DNA of 64,000 nt from Chloroflexus islandicus. Its GTDB lineage: Bacteria; Chloroflexota; Chloroflexia; Chloroflexales; Chloroflexaceae. Where the stretch lies: contig NZ_LWQS01000049.1 of assembly GCF_001650695.1 (NCBI RefSeq), positions 129,777 through 193,776 of the forward strand. The letters are read 5' to 3'. Shown here one piece after another: positions 25,894 to 35,010 of this stretch. Under the pieces are notes generated by a model that did not search any database, was not told the DNA's origin, and worked only from the letters and a program-made list of their open reading frames with translations. The position numbers and the translations under genes were made by a program. Every line of letters begins with the position of its first letter. The stretch's first letter is position 1.

Positions 25894-26805
25894 TCAGTAA
25901 TTCATCCAAACCGATTCTTGGCGAACTTGCTTGACCGAGTGGCACTGCTTCAATGGCGCGTCGTAGCGTCGCCAGTCGCGGTACAGTTGATCCATCAGCT
26001 CGCAACGATAACCGGAAATGGCGACTTTCCCCCGGCATTGGTGCAGAACGCGGGCTAATTCGCGATGCGCTTGTTCATCCATTTCAAAGCTATAGGCGTT
26101 ATTGTCGCCACGACTCGCATGCACATACGGCGGATCGCAATAAAAGAGGGTATCCGGATCATCATACAATTGGATAACATCGATAGCTGGTCTGTTTTCG
26201 ATCTGCACCCGCAACAGACGTTCAGCAATATCTGCGAGACCTTCAATACTCCCTAACCAACGCGATACGACGCCTGACATGCCTGCCCGGCTCGTTTGTT
26301 TGCAGTTGGCCCACCGGCCAAGAGTGGCCGTCTGCGCCAAACCGGTGCGGGCCTGCCGCGCGCGCACGAAAAACCGCCGGGCGCGTTCAAGGTCAGAAAG
26401 GTCGTGATCATCGCCATAAATCGCGAGATAAAACTCTTCGCGCGAAAACGGGGTGAGCGCAATGGCCCGCGTAAGTTCTTCGTAGTGATCGCGCAGCACA
26501 CGAAAGAAATTAACTACATCGCCATCAATGTCATTATAGGTTTCCACCGGCGCTGGATCGCGATTGAGCAACACAGCCGCCGAGCCGCCAAACGGCTCAC
26601 AATAGTGGTGGCATGCCGGCAATAACGGTAATAACCAGTCAAGGTGATTGAACTTGCCGCCATACCAGCCGAAAACGATGCGTTTGCGCTGGCGCTGGCG
26701 CGGGTAGACAATCGCAGGATTGCCAAAGATATCGTTGAGATAAATTGGCGATAATCCGCGCTTCTTTCCTTCCGGTTGATCTGGTGCGTGCTCAACTGCA
26801 CTCAT
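25894..26805 (-). CDS. DNA adenine methyltransferase (Dam/D12 class) of the R-M pair
   Basis: A 303-residue D12-class N6-adenine methyltransferase. Visible are the SAM motif TrpTyrGlyGlyLysPhe (about residues 46-51), GluProPheGlyGlySerAlaAlaVal (about 70-78), TyrAsnAspIleAspGlyAspVal (about 89-96) and the catalytic AspProProTyr (about 220-223). It would methylate an adenine in the site cut by the downstream nuclease and so protect host DNA. GAGGAG is seven bases before the ATG. Many SacI-type systems use cytosine methylation, so the pairing with an adenine enzyme deserves checking. Composition is closer to the chromosome than that of the nuclease gene. Confidence 0.9.
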   Translation of the reverse strand: MSAVEHAPDQPEGKKRGLSPIYLNDIFGNPAIVYPRQRQRKRIVFGWYGGKFNHLDWLLPLLPACHHYCEPFGGSAAVLLNRDPAPVETYNDIDGDVVNFFRVLRDHYEELTRAIALTPFSREEFYLAIYGDDHDLSDLERARRFFVRARQARTGLAQTATLGRWANCKQTSRAGMSGVVSRWLGSIEGLADIAERLLRVQIENRPAIDVIQLYDDPDTLFYCDPPYVHASRGDNNAYSFEMDEQAHRELARVLHQCRGKVAISGYRCELMDQLYRDWRRYDAPLKQCHSVKQVRQESVWMNY

Positions 26806-26827
26806 GCCAATCTCCTCTAAGATAACG

Positions 26828-27214
26828 TCACACCCCCACCGCCATTACCACTACTGCCACACACAACGCCACGACCGTCAAGGCCACGTGGGCATAACCC
26901 AGCGCCAATCCGAACCGGGCCAACCCGCCGCCGGTCAGTTCGCCATTACCGCGCTTGACGGCGCTCTGGCCGAGATGGCCACAGATGATCGCCGGCACGG
27001 CAAGCAAGAGCGGAATGAAGAAGAGGATCCACGTCGTGATGCCGCAGATCAGGCTGGCAATCGCCAACCGGCTGTTGCGGGCCGGCGCTATCGGCAGGGT
27101 GGCGTCGATGGCCGGCGCTGGTTGCCAGACTGCTTGCGCCAACGCTTGGCCGCAGGCCGGGCAGAACCGTTCAGCGCCGGTGATGGTATGACCGCAGCTA
27201 GGGCACTGTCGCAC
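26828..27214 (-). CDS. Zinc-ribbon membrane protein with DUF4190-like domain
   Basis: A 128-residue protein. The N-terminus is a zinc ribbon (Cys-Pro-x-Cys-Gly-His, then Cys-Pro-Ala-Cys-Gly, about residues 4-22). After a Pro/Ala-rich linker come two membrane segments (about 52-75 and 98-125) with a GlyHisLeuGlyGlnSerAla loop between them, the pattern of the DUF4190 family. Function unknown; such proteins are common single-domain membrane components. GTG 27214 is eight bases after AAGGAG, whereas GTG 27223 overlaps that site, so the shorter form is preferred. It is 22 bases downstream of the methyltransferase start, on the same strand but probably separate from the R-M operon. Confidence 0.72.
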   Translation of the reverse strand: MRQCPSCGHTITGAERFCPACGQALAQAVWQPAPAIDATLPIAPARNSRLAIASLICGITTWILFFIPLLLAVPAIICGHLGQSAVKRGNGELTGGGLARFGLALGYAHVALTVVALCVAVVVMAVGV

Positions 27215-27384
27215 AGTAAGCACTCCTTGTCGTCAACAATCGCGCTCCGCGTCTGGTAACTTGGCATGTCACTTATCATGGTATGCACTGGTATTACCAA
27301 TGCGTAAGCAGACAGCCTTCACAGGTGCAACAATCGCTGCGGACGCTGCGGGCCGGATAGCGCTGGGCCGAATGCACCGCAAGC

Positions 27385-28197
27385 TTACGCCGTCGCTAAT
27401 GCGTGTACCTGCCCACCGATGTCGGGGGCCGTCACCAAGGCCTCGCCGACCAAGATCGCGTCTGCGCCATACCCGCGGACTTCGGCGACATGTTCCGGCG
27501 TAAAGATGCCGCTCTCGCTGACCAGCACCGGACGCTGCGGCCCAACCGGCAGGTGATCGGCAATGGCTTTGGTGGTGGTGCGGTCGGTGACAAAACGGTG
27601 CAAGTCGCGATTGTTGACGCCGATGATCGGCGGGTTCAGGCGCAGCGCCCGTTCCAATTCGGCGACGGTATGCACTTCGATCAACGCATGCATGCCAAGT
27701 TCGTAGGTCAACGCAAAGAGCTCGCTCAAGGTGGCATCATCGAGCGCGGCGACAATCAGCAAGACGGCATCGGCGCCATACGCGCGCGCCTCGTACACTT
27801 GATACGGGTCAATGAGGAAGTCTTTGCGCAACAGAGGCGTGCCAGCGGCTTGCACCTCCGGCAAGGCGCGAATGCCGGCCAGATAGGTCAGGCTGCCCTG
27901 AAAAAAGCGCTGGTCGGTCAAGACCGAGATGGCCGCAGCACCGTTGGCAACATAGGTACGGGCAAGGGCCAGATGGTCGAAATTGGCCAGTAACACGCCG
28001 CGGCTCGGTGAGGCTTTCTTCACTTCGGCGATCAGCGCGGTGGCCGGCGAGCGGCGCAGCGCAGCGGCAAAATCGCGCACCGGCGGCATCCGCTGAATCT
28101 TGTCTTGCAGGGCCGCCAGCGGGATTTTCGCTTGCTGGCGGCTCACTTCGATCCGTTTATGGGCCAGAATCTGTTCCAGAATGGTTGGTTCGCTCAT
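27385..28197 (-). CDS. trpC: Indole-3-glycerol phosphate synthase
   Basis: A 270-residue TIM-barrel enzyme of tryptophan synthesis, closing CdRP to indole-3-glycerol phosphate. Visible are AlaGluValLysLysAlaSerProSer (catalytic Lys; about residues 56-64), LeuThrAspGlnArgPhePheGlnGly, LeuLeuArgLysAspPheLeuIleAspProTyrGlnVal, IleGlyValAsnAsnArgAspLeu and the phosphate-binding SerGluSerGlyIlePhe end. It is full length. AAGGA precedes ATG 28197. It stands alone, without other trp genes nearby. Confidence 0.95.
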   Translation of the reverse strand: MSEPTILEQILAHKRIEVSRQQAKIPLAALQDKIQRMPPVRDFAAALRRSPATALIAEVKKASPSRGVLLANFDHLALARTYVANGAAAISVLTDQRFFQGSLTYLAGIRALPEVQAAGTPLLRKDFLIDPYQVYEARAYGADAVLLIVAALDDATLSELFALTYELGMHALIEVHTVAELERALRLNPPIIGVNNRDLHRFVTDRTTTKAIADHLPVGPQRPVLVSESGIFTPEHVAEVRGYGADAILVGEALVTAPDIGGQVHALATA

Positions 28198-28906
28198 ACG
28201 TGTTCCTTGGCGGGTGTAAGAGTGCTGAGGGGTATTGTATCATCACATGCATGGGACACGGATTGGCACGGGTGCGACGGATGTACGCTGATCCGTGTCA
28301 ATCCATGCCCGTATTTCCTCCCGTTTCGCTGGATCGTTCCCGTACCGGGCGGGAGTTATCTCGCCCACGTGATGCCCCCTCCGATCGTTGAGCCGCGTCT
28401 TCTTGCTAGGCTGCACAGCAGCGCAGGCGCATTGAGGGGGCGCTTGCTGCGCCGCCGTGGGCGGCTCGCTATGGCAGGAACTGATCGGTTGTCCTTGCGA
28501 GGGGGCGCAGCCCCCGCAGCAATCTCCCGCTGCGGCGGAATGAGTGCGTGCAGTGATGGCTCCCGTGCTCGCGGGGGATTGCTTCGCCGCGTGGGGCATC
28601 GCACCGCGATGCCCCACGCGGCGAAGCAATGACAACCGGCGATCTGATCGATCACAACCGTTGATCGCAGTGCGATGTCTCAACGCTCGGTTCTACGCTC
28701 CCCTCTCCCACGCCAGTGGGAGAGGGGCAGGGGGTGAGGGTCAGCAGCCCGCGCAGCGGGCTTCGTACCCCTAGCCCGGCCCTTCAGGGCCGGGTTATGA
28801 ATCAGATGTTCTGTCCACCCCGCTCCCATTAGCGCGAGAGCGGGGCTGGGGGTGAGGGCGAAACGGCGCATCACAACGCCATGTTCTGAAGAACCGGTCG
28901 CTCGAT
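28198..28906. repeat. Intergenic region rich in palindromic repeats
   Basis: No gene is credible in this 0.7 kb. It contains an inverted pair GACACGGAT/ATCCGTGTC (about 28252-28300), a GGGGGCGCAGCCCCC palindrome (about 28500-28515), a 25-bp perfect hairpin (28578-28630), and a copy of the composite repeat: the lead part CCGTTGATCGCAGTGCGATG at about 28655, the C-rich/G-rich stem, and the hairpin pair at 28745-28795 with a tail to about 28870 next to mutS2. Confidence 0.8.
28578..28630. repeat. Perfect 25-bp hairpin with 3-base loop
   Basis: The arm starting ATTGCTTCGCCGCGTGGGGC (28578-28602) is followed by ACC and its exact reverse complement (28606-28630). It lies in the repeat-rich gap between trpC and mutS2 and resembles short mobile palindromes that are spread through many bacterial genomes. 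Confidence 0.85.
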
Positions 28907-31369
28907 TCACCGCTCAATCAGCGTAGCAATCGTCACCCCCTCGCCGCCGTCGCGCCCGCCGCTGCTAAACGAAGCCACCAGCGGGTGGGTAGCCAGCACA
29001 TCACGCACGACTTGGCGCAACGCGCCGGTGCCTTTGCCGTGGATGAGGCGCACTTGGTGCAAACCGGCCAGATAGGCATCGTTGAGGTAGCGGTCGAGCC
29101 GGTCGCTGACCTCGGCGGCGCGCCAGCCGCGCATGTCGAAGGTCATTGAAACGTCGGGGGCGCTGGGCAGGTTGACGCTGCGTTCAGGCGGGGTGTAGCG
29201 CCGTTCGTCGCTGGCCTGCGCTTTGGTGCGCTTGAGTTCGCTGAGTTTGACCGTCATGCGGAAGCCACCCACTTGCACGGTGGCCGTACCGTCTTCCTCA
29301 TCGATGGCGACAATCTCGCCGTTGAGGCCGATCGACGCGACATGCACCGTGTCCCCGACTTGCAGCGGGCGCTCGGCGGGGGGCGGCGGCGCAGCCGGAG
29401 CATGCTTCTGGCGCAGCTTCTCGGCGGCTTGTTGGGATTGTTCGGCGGCGGCGGCCAACCGCTTTTCCGCTTCTTCCAGCCATTGGCGCGAGATGTTGAC
29501 CGAGCGGAATTCTTCGCGCAGCCGGCGCAATTGCTGGCGCGCCTCGCGCAGTTCGGCCTCGATCTCTTGGCGGGCCGCGGCCAATGCCGCCTCACGTTCG
29601 GCGGCAAACGCCTGCTGCTCGGCGGCCAGCCGGTCACGGTACTTCTCGGCGTCGGCGCGCAGCTCTTCGGCGCGTTGCAACGCCGCCGCGGCAGCGTTGC
29701 GCTCGCGTTGGATGCCGGCCAGCAGGTCTTCGACCTGCGCCTCTTTGCGGTCAATGAACGAGCGCGCCTGCTCGATCAGCGCCGGGTCAAGCCCCAGCCG
29801 GGCCGCGATCGCCAGCGCGTTCGAGCGACCGGGAATGCCGATGCTCAACCGGTAGGTGGGGGCTAGCGTTTCGACATCAAACTCGACCGAAGCGTTCTGC
29901 ACCCCCGGCGTGGTGTAAGCAAACGCCTTCAATTCGGCGTAGTGGGTCGTCGCAATCGCCAGCACGCCCAACTCCAACAGCCGGCCAATGATCGCTCGCG
30001 CCAGCGCTGCGCCTTCGACCGGATCGGTACCCGCCCCCAGCTCGTCGAACAAGACCAGCGCCGCTGGACGGCGATAATCGAACAGACCCTGCTCGTCGGG
30101 CGCCGGCGGCGCTTGTTGCGCTGCGTCGAGCGTCTGCAATACGCGAATGATATTTGCCATGTGCGACGAGAAGGTGCTCAGGCTCTGTTCGATGCTCTGC
30201 TCGTCGCCAATGTCGGCGAAGATATGCTGAAAGACTGGCAGGCGCGAGGGTTGATCGGCGGGGATTTGCATGCCGGCTTGGGCCATCAGCGCCAACAGGC
30301 CGGCTGTCTTGAGCGCCACCGTCTTGCCGCCGGTGTTTGGGCCGGTGATCAAGAGGATCGAAAACTCGCCGCCAAGCCACAAATCGATCGGCACCACCGT
30401 TTCAGCGGGCAAGAGCGGGTGGCGAGCGCGGGTCAACCGGAAGGGCGGCTCGGCGGGGGGCGGATCATCGGGCCGCCATTCGACGATCTCCGGCGCGATA
30501 CTGCGGGTGGCAATCGCATAGCGGGCCAGCGCGAACGCCAGATCGAGCGCAGCGAGGGTAGTGACGGCGCTGATAATCGTACTCGCCGCTGCGCCAACCT
30601 GCTCTGAAATCGCGCTCAAGATGCGCTGCACCTCTTCCGCTTCCGCCGATTGCAACTCGCGCCAGCGGTTATTCAGCTCAACCACCGCCATCGGCTCGAT
30701 ATAGAGCGTCGCCCCGGAACCGGACTGATCATGTACCAACCCGCGCACTTCGCGCCGGTGGCTGGCCTTGACCGGGATGACGTACCGCCCGTTGCGCACC
30801 GTGACAATCGGCTCTTGGAGGGCATTGGCCAGCGCGCTGGAATGGATCATGCTCTGCAAACGCTCGTGCAGACGGTTGAAGGCCACCCGCACTTCGTGGC
30901 GCAAGCGGGCCAGCGTAGGGCTGGCGCTATCGAGCACCTGCCCATCATCGCCGATCGCCCGCTCGATCGCTTCGACCACCTGCGGCAACGCCGGCAACGT
31001 GTTGCCAAGATCAATCAGATGCGGAAAGCGCGGGTCAAGCCGGCTGAGGCGCTGGCGCAACAGCGCCGCGCTCTGCAAGGTGGCGGCAATTTCGCGCAGG
31101 GTAGCGCCATCGAGGATACCGCCACGCGCAGCATGCTGCACTGCCCGGCGCACATCGCGCGCCCCGCCGATGCTCACTTCCGGCCACTCTTCCAGCAGTA
31201 ACCGCGCCTCGGCGGTCAGCGCCTGCCGCCGGCGCACCTCGGCCAGATCGGTGGCCGGAGTCAGACTTAAGGCCAGTTCACGCGAGGCCGAAAACGCGGT
31301 ATAGTGCGCTAAGCGGTCGCGGATCGCGTCAAATTCAAGCGTATGCAGCGATGATTCCGGGATCGACAT
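28907..31369 (-). CDS. mutS2: Endonuclease MutS2 / ribosome rescue factor
   Basis: An 820-residue MutS2. The core and clamp domains fill about residues 1-300, the ATPase domain has Walker A GlyProAsnThrGlyGlyLysThrVal (about 343-351) and LeuPheAspGluLeuGlyAlaGlyThrAspPro (about 433-443), then a long coiled coil rich in Ala/Arg/Glu (about 520-640), a KOW-like part, and the C-terminal Smr domain (about 740-820; AspMetArgGlyTrp-Arg, HisGlyLysGlyThrGlyAlaLeu). MutS2 limits recombination and, in Bacillus, splits collided ribosomes (RqcU). The gene is close to cvpA, a common association. All catalytic motifs appear intact. Confidence 0.95.
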   Translation of the reverse strand: MSIPESSLHTLEFDAIRDRLAHYTAFSASRELALSLTPATDLAEVRRRQALTAEARLLLEEWPEVSIGGARDVRRAVQHAARGGILDGATLREIAATLQSAALLRQRLSRLDPRFPHLIDLGNTLPALPQVVEAIERAIGDDGQVLDSASPTLARLRHEVRVAFNRLHERLQSMIHSSALANALQEPIVTVRNGRYVIPVKASHRREVRGLVHDQSGSGATLYIEPMAVVELNNRWRELQSAEAEEVQRILSAISEQVGAAASTIISAVTTLAALDLAFALARYAIATRSIAPEIVEWRPDDPPPAEPPFRLTRARHPLLPAETVVPIDLWLGGEFSILLITGPNTGGKTVALKTAGLLALMAQAGMQIPADQPSRLPVFQHIFADIGDEQSIEQSLSTFSSHMANIIRVLQTLDAAQQAPPAPDEQGLFDYRRPAALVLFDELGAGTDPVEGAALARAIIGRLLELGVLAIATTHYAELKAFAYTTPGVQNASVEFDVETLAPTYRLSIGIPGRSNALAIAARLGLDPALIEQARSFIDRKEAQVEDLLAGIQRERNAAAAALQRAEELRADAEKYRDRLAAEQQAFAAEREAALAAARQEIEAELREARQQLRRLREEFRSVNISRQWLEEAEKRLAAAAEQSQQAAEKLRQKHAPAAPPPPAERPLQVGDTVHVASIGLNGEIVAIDEEDGTATVQVGGFRMTVKLSELKRTKAQASDERRYTPPERSVNLPSAPDVSMTFDMRGWRAAEVSDRLDRYLNDAYLAGLHQVRLIHGKGTGALRQVVRDVLATHPLVASFSSGGRDGGEGVTIATLIER

Positions 31370-31448
31370 ACTCGTACCGTTGAACCCAGCCGTTCCTGCG
31401 TTTAGCCTACCATTAGCGCTGCGATCGCGCCATCAGCCGCAAGGTTGA

Positions 31449-32000
31449 TTACTGCACTTGAAAGATGATCCGCGCCGCATCGGGCAACACCGGATCAACA
31501 ATCTCGTACAGGCTGGGCAAGACGGCATTCGCAAAGAACCGTAACATCAGCGAGGTGCCGATTTGACCGCCGAGCCAGCGCGTAATTGGGTAATCAATTT
31601 CGGCAAACCCGCGCACGATGAAGAGGTTCCAGAGCAGCACGGCGGTCAGACCCAGTATCATCCCGCCGATGATCAGGCCAAGCGCGGTGCCGACGATGCG
31701 GTCGATCATTTCCAAATGGTGCGGGGTATGCACATAGCGGAAGGTGTAGATGCCGACGAAGGTGAGCACGATAAAGCAGAGCAGGTGAATCAGCGCAAAG
31801 GCGACATATTGGCTGACGAAACGTTGCCCGCCCAGTTCGCGCACGAAGATATCAGCCAGACTCTGGTAGTACAAGCTGGCCAGTACGGTGCTGAGATAAA
31901 ACGAGAGGATGATCAATAGCAGCCGCACGGTGCCCTGAAAAAAGCCTACCGCCAGCGCGCCGAAGAAGAGCACAACGAAGAGGAGATCGACGATATTCAT
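31449..32000 (-). CDS. CvpA-family membrane protein
   Basis: A 183-residue protein with four membrane segments (about residues 4-22, 28-46, 65-88 and 100-128) in the order of the CvpA/colicin V production family, ending in a short amphipathic region. CvpA proteins affect secretion and envelope stability, but their molecular role is not settled. It lies 79 bases upstream of mutS2 on the same strand, and cvpA-mutS2 adjacency is common in bacteria, so they may be co-transcribed. Confidence 0.8.
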   Translation of the reverse strand: MNIVDLLFVVLFFGALAVGFFQGTVRLLLIILSFYLSTVLASLYYQSLADIFVRELGGQRFVSQYVAFALIHLLCFIVLTFVGIYTFRYVHTPHHLEMIDRIVGTALGLIIGGMILGLTAVLLWNLFIVRGFAEIDYPITRWLGGQIGTSLMLRFFANAVLPSLYEIVDPVLPDAARIIFQVQ

Positions 32001-32121
32001 AATTCCATTTCTCCCGGCGCTAATCCCTGTCTATAGCGCAAAGACATGCTAGCCGATTATAGCATACTGGCTTGCCCGTTTCTGGTTCGCATTCCGACCG
32101 TGTTTCTAAGAGGTTGTTACG

Positions 32122-33465
32122 ATGACCAGCCACACCAATGTTGCCGGCCCAGCCGCCGCAACGACCGAACACACCGCCCCCGCCCCCTCTACCCCGCGCC
32201 CGTTATTGCCATCGGAAGTGCAGCGCGGTCTGATGATCTCCATTTGGGAAGGGGCGATTGCCAACATTCACATCAGTATCACTGGCGCCATTGGCGGCAG
32301 CGTCTTCCTGAGCGGGTTTGCCCTCTTGCTCGGCGCCAATAACTTCCAGATCGGCTTGTTGGGGGCGTTGCCGTTTATTGGCCAGCTCTTTCAATTTCTC
32401 AGCGCCTACCTCGAAGCGCGTTTCGCCAATCGGCGCGCGATTGTGCTCTATTCAGCGCTGGCTGGCCGGCTGGTCTGGGCATTTCTGCTCTGCTTGCCGT
32501 TTACCGGTTGGCCGTCAGCATGGCAATTAACGGTCTTTTTCATCGCTCTTGGCTTTTCCTACGGTCTCAACGGTATGGCCGGCAATGCGTGGATGAGCTG
32601 GATGAGCGATCTGGTGCCGCCCAACCGGCGCGGTAGCTATTTTGGCATCCGCAACACAGTAGCCGGGATCAGCGCCATGGTCAGCGTCTACGTTGCCGGT
32701 CTCGTCCTCGACCGGTTTCGCGCCGATGGCGCTACAGCGCAGGGCTACGCCGTCATCTTTGGCGTGGCGGTATTGGCTGCGTTTGGCGCGGCACTGCTGA
32801 TTGCGCGCCAACCTGAACCACCCATCACCCCGCGCCCGTGGAACGGCGTGAGCGCGTTTCTGTTTGATCCGTTGCGCGATGCCAGCTTCCGGAATTTTAC
32901 CGTATTGGCAACTGGCTGGGCCTTAGTCACCGGCATTGCCGCCCCCTTCTTTAACGCCCACGGTCTCACGGCGCTACGGCTCGATTTCTCGCTGCTGGCG
33001 CTCACTGGTGTGGTGACCAATGCGGTCGCTCTCTTCTTTTCACCGCTGGTCGGCTGGCTGATGGATCGCTACGGCTACCGGTTGGTGGTCACAGCGTGCG
33101 TTATGGGAACAATACCGCTGCCCTTGGGTTGGATCCTCTCAACCCCCGACAATATTGTGCCGCTGTGGTTGACCTCAATCTTCTCTGGCGTCTTCTGGCC
33201 GGGGGTGAATCAAGGGTTAGGCAACCTCTTGATGGGGCGGGCGCCGGTAGAGCAGCGAGGTGCGGCGATGGCAATCTTCAGCCTGCTCACCGGCTTAGGT
33301 ACGCTGCTGGCCTCGTTAGCCGGCGGCGCCATCGGCCAAGCGATGACCGGTGTCACCATTGCCGTGGGGCCGCTGGCCGTGAGCGGGTTGGCGATGCTCT
33401 TTGTGCTGACGATGCTTGGCCGGATGGTCATGGTTGGCGCTTTTTGGCGCGTGTTAGCGCGTTAG
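32122..33465 (+). CDS. Major facilitator superfamily transporter
   Basis: A 447-residue protein with about twelve membrane segments starting at residue 50, after a Pro/Thr/Ala-rich cytoplasmic tail. The loop AsnArgArgGlySerTyrPheGlyIleArgAsn (about residues 170-180) resembles the MFS loop 2-3/A-type motif, as does AspArgTyrGlyTyrArg in the second half. The substrate cannot be named. AAGAGG precedes ATG 32122. It is convergent with the flippase gene (three bases between stops) and divergent from cvpA, so it is an independent unit at the edge of the polysaccharide region. Confidence 0.82.
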   Translation: MTSHTNVAGPAAATTEHTAPAPSTPRPLLPSEVQRGLMISIWEGAIANIHISITGAIGGSVFLSGFALLLGANNFQIGLLGALPFIGQLFQFLSAYLEARFANRRAIVLYSALAGRLVWAFLLCLPFTGWPSAWQLTVFFIALGFSYGLNGMAGNAWMSWMSDLVPPNRRGSYFGIRNTVAGISAMVSVYVAGLVLDRFRADGATAQGYAVIFGVAVLAAFGAALLIARQPEPPITPRPWNGVSAFLFDPLRDASFRNFTVLATGWALVTGIAAPFFNAHGLTALRLDFSLLALTGVVTNAVALFFSPLVGWLMDRYGYRLVVTACVMGTIPLPLGWILSTPDNIVPLWLTSIFSGVFWPGVNQGLGNLLMGRAPVEQRGAAMAIFSLLTGLGTLLASLAGGAIGQAMTGVTIAVGPLAVSGLAMLFVLTMLGRMVMVGAFWRVLAR

Positions 33466-33468
33466 CGG

Positions 33469-35010
33469 TTAGGCTTTGGGTGGCATGGCGGCCAGCTTGC
33501 GGCGTAGAAACGGAATCCGTTCGAGGGCCTTGGTCAGCGCCTCTTTGATGATAGCCATGTCTTCAGCAGGCAAAGCCCGTAACGCGAGCACAAGGCCGGT
33601 ATACACCACCATGCCCAATGGCACAGCGAGGAAGAAAAAGGCCGATTCCCGCAGCCACCAGATCGAGAGCACCATCCCGATCCCAGCCAAGCCGGTGAGT
33701 CCGCTGGTCCGCCAGTTTTGCGCTCCCAGCGTGCCTTTCGGCAATACCTTAATCGCTGCAATCAAAATGCCCAACTCAGTGATAGTGTAGGCCAGCGCGC
33801 CACCCAGCGCGCCATTCCCGAATGCCTGATCTGTCCAAGGCACCAACACAAAGTCGAGCGGCAAGGTGGCGATGGTCGCCGCGATCATTATCATATTGAG
33901 CGCCGCAGTTCGTTCAGCGGCGATCAACAACTGGCTCAGCACCGTGTTGAGGTAGGTGCAGATCAACACCAACCCCAGCACGGCCAGCACCGTGCCAGTC
34001 GGGCGAAAGGCCTCGCCGTAGAGTAGCAGCGCGATTGGTTCAGCCAGCGCCAACAATCCCAATCCAATGGGCATACTGAGCGCCAGCATAATGTTAAAAA
34101 TCGGGCGGGCCGCTTGGCTCAAATGATTTTGACCTGCGGCAAAGCGGCGGGTCAGCGTGGGAAAAATGACGGTGCCAATCGCCATTGGAAAGAACATCAA
34201 CGTGCCAAAAAGGTTGACAGCCGTGCCATACCAGCCTACCGCCTCGGTTGAGGCGAAAAGCGCGATAAAGAGCCGGTCAATCTGCTGATAGACCATCAGT
34301 GTCAATGCCGTCACTAGATACTGTTTTGAGGCGAGCAGCATACTGCGCGCCGCAGCCAGATCAAAGCTCCAGCGGGGGGCGTGTTGGCGAAAGAGGAAAA
34401 ATGCATCGCCCGCCAAAGCGACCAGCGCCGCCAGCACATTTGCCCAGCCGATCCAGATCACGTTAAAGCCGGCGAAGAGCAGGCCAAGGCTCACGATCGT
34501 GAGCACAATCTTGCTGATAACGGTTACCAATGAGACATAATGTACTTGCTCTAAGCCGTTGAGTGCCGCAACAAGGCCACTGCTGAGCACAGTGAGCAGG
34601 GTCATGATCCCAATAATCCAGATCAGTGCCGTTTGGGTAGGATCAGCCGTTATCGCGAGCAGATCGTAGCCAAAAACTGCCAAACACCCAATTGTCCACA
34701 GCACTACTCTCACCAGCATGCTCGTCCCCACCAAAGCACCGGTGCGCTGTGGCTCACGGGCGATAGCCTTGGTGAGGTAAGTATCCATACCGAATGTGAT
34801 CAACACGCCGGCAATCATCCAGATCGAGAACGCAATCGAGAGTTGGCCGATGGCGAGCGGGCCAAGAATGCGGGGTTGAAAGATAGCCACCAAAAACGCC
34901 ATGCTCCACGTGAGCAACTGGGCGACCATCATAGCGCTGGCATTGCGAGCCAGCCGAGCTCCACTGATTGGCGGCGGCGAGCCGGCGTTAGGTGATGGTT
35001 CAGCGCTCAC
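33469..35010 (-). CDS. Wzx-like polysaccharide flippase (MATE/MOP superfamily)
   Basis: A 513-residue membrane protein with 12-14 predicted segments, starting with the AlaArgAsnAlaSerAlaMetMetValAlaGlnLeu helix typical of the polysaccharide-export branch of the MOP superfamily (Wzx/RfbX, MurJ relatives). It probably flips undecaprenyl-linked sugar units across the membrane. The start is GTG 35010, overlapping the stop of the glycosyltransferase gene (GTGA). It is the last gene of a nine-gene minus-strand operon that also encodes the sugar-lipid starter enzyme and a partner-switching module, which supports the Wzx/Wzy pathway assignment. Confidence 0.83.
   Translation of the reverse strand: MSAEPSPNAGSPPPISGARLARNASAMMVAQLLTWSMAFLVAIFQPRILGPLAIGQLSIAFSIWMIAGVLITFGMDTYLTKAIAREPQRTGALVGTSMLVRVVLWTIGCLAVFGYDLLAITADPTQTALIWIIGIMTLLTVLSSGLVAALNGLEQVHYVSLVTVISKIVLTIVSLGLLFAGFNVIWIGWANVLAALVALAGDAFFLFRQHAPRWSFDLAAARSMLLASKQYLVTALTLMVYQQIDRLFIALFASTEAVGWYGTAVNLFGTLMFFPMAIGTVIFPTLTRRFAAGQNHLSQAARPIFNIMLALSMPIGLGLLALAEPIALLLYGEAFRPTGTVLAVLGLVLICTYLNTVLSQLLIAAERTAALNMIMIAATIATLPLDFVLVPWTDQAFGNGALGGALAYTITELGILIAAIKVLPKGTLGAQNWRTSGLTGLAGIGMVLSIWWLRESAFFFLAVPLGMVVYTGLVLALRALPAEDMAIIKEALTKALERIPFLRRKLAAMPPKA

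Noticed and set aside
28008-28683. Several overlapping open frames on both strands between trpC and mutS2
   Set aside because: They cover palindromic repeats or lie antisense to trpC, and their products have no domain or good start site.
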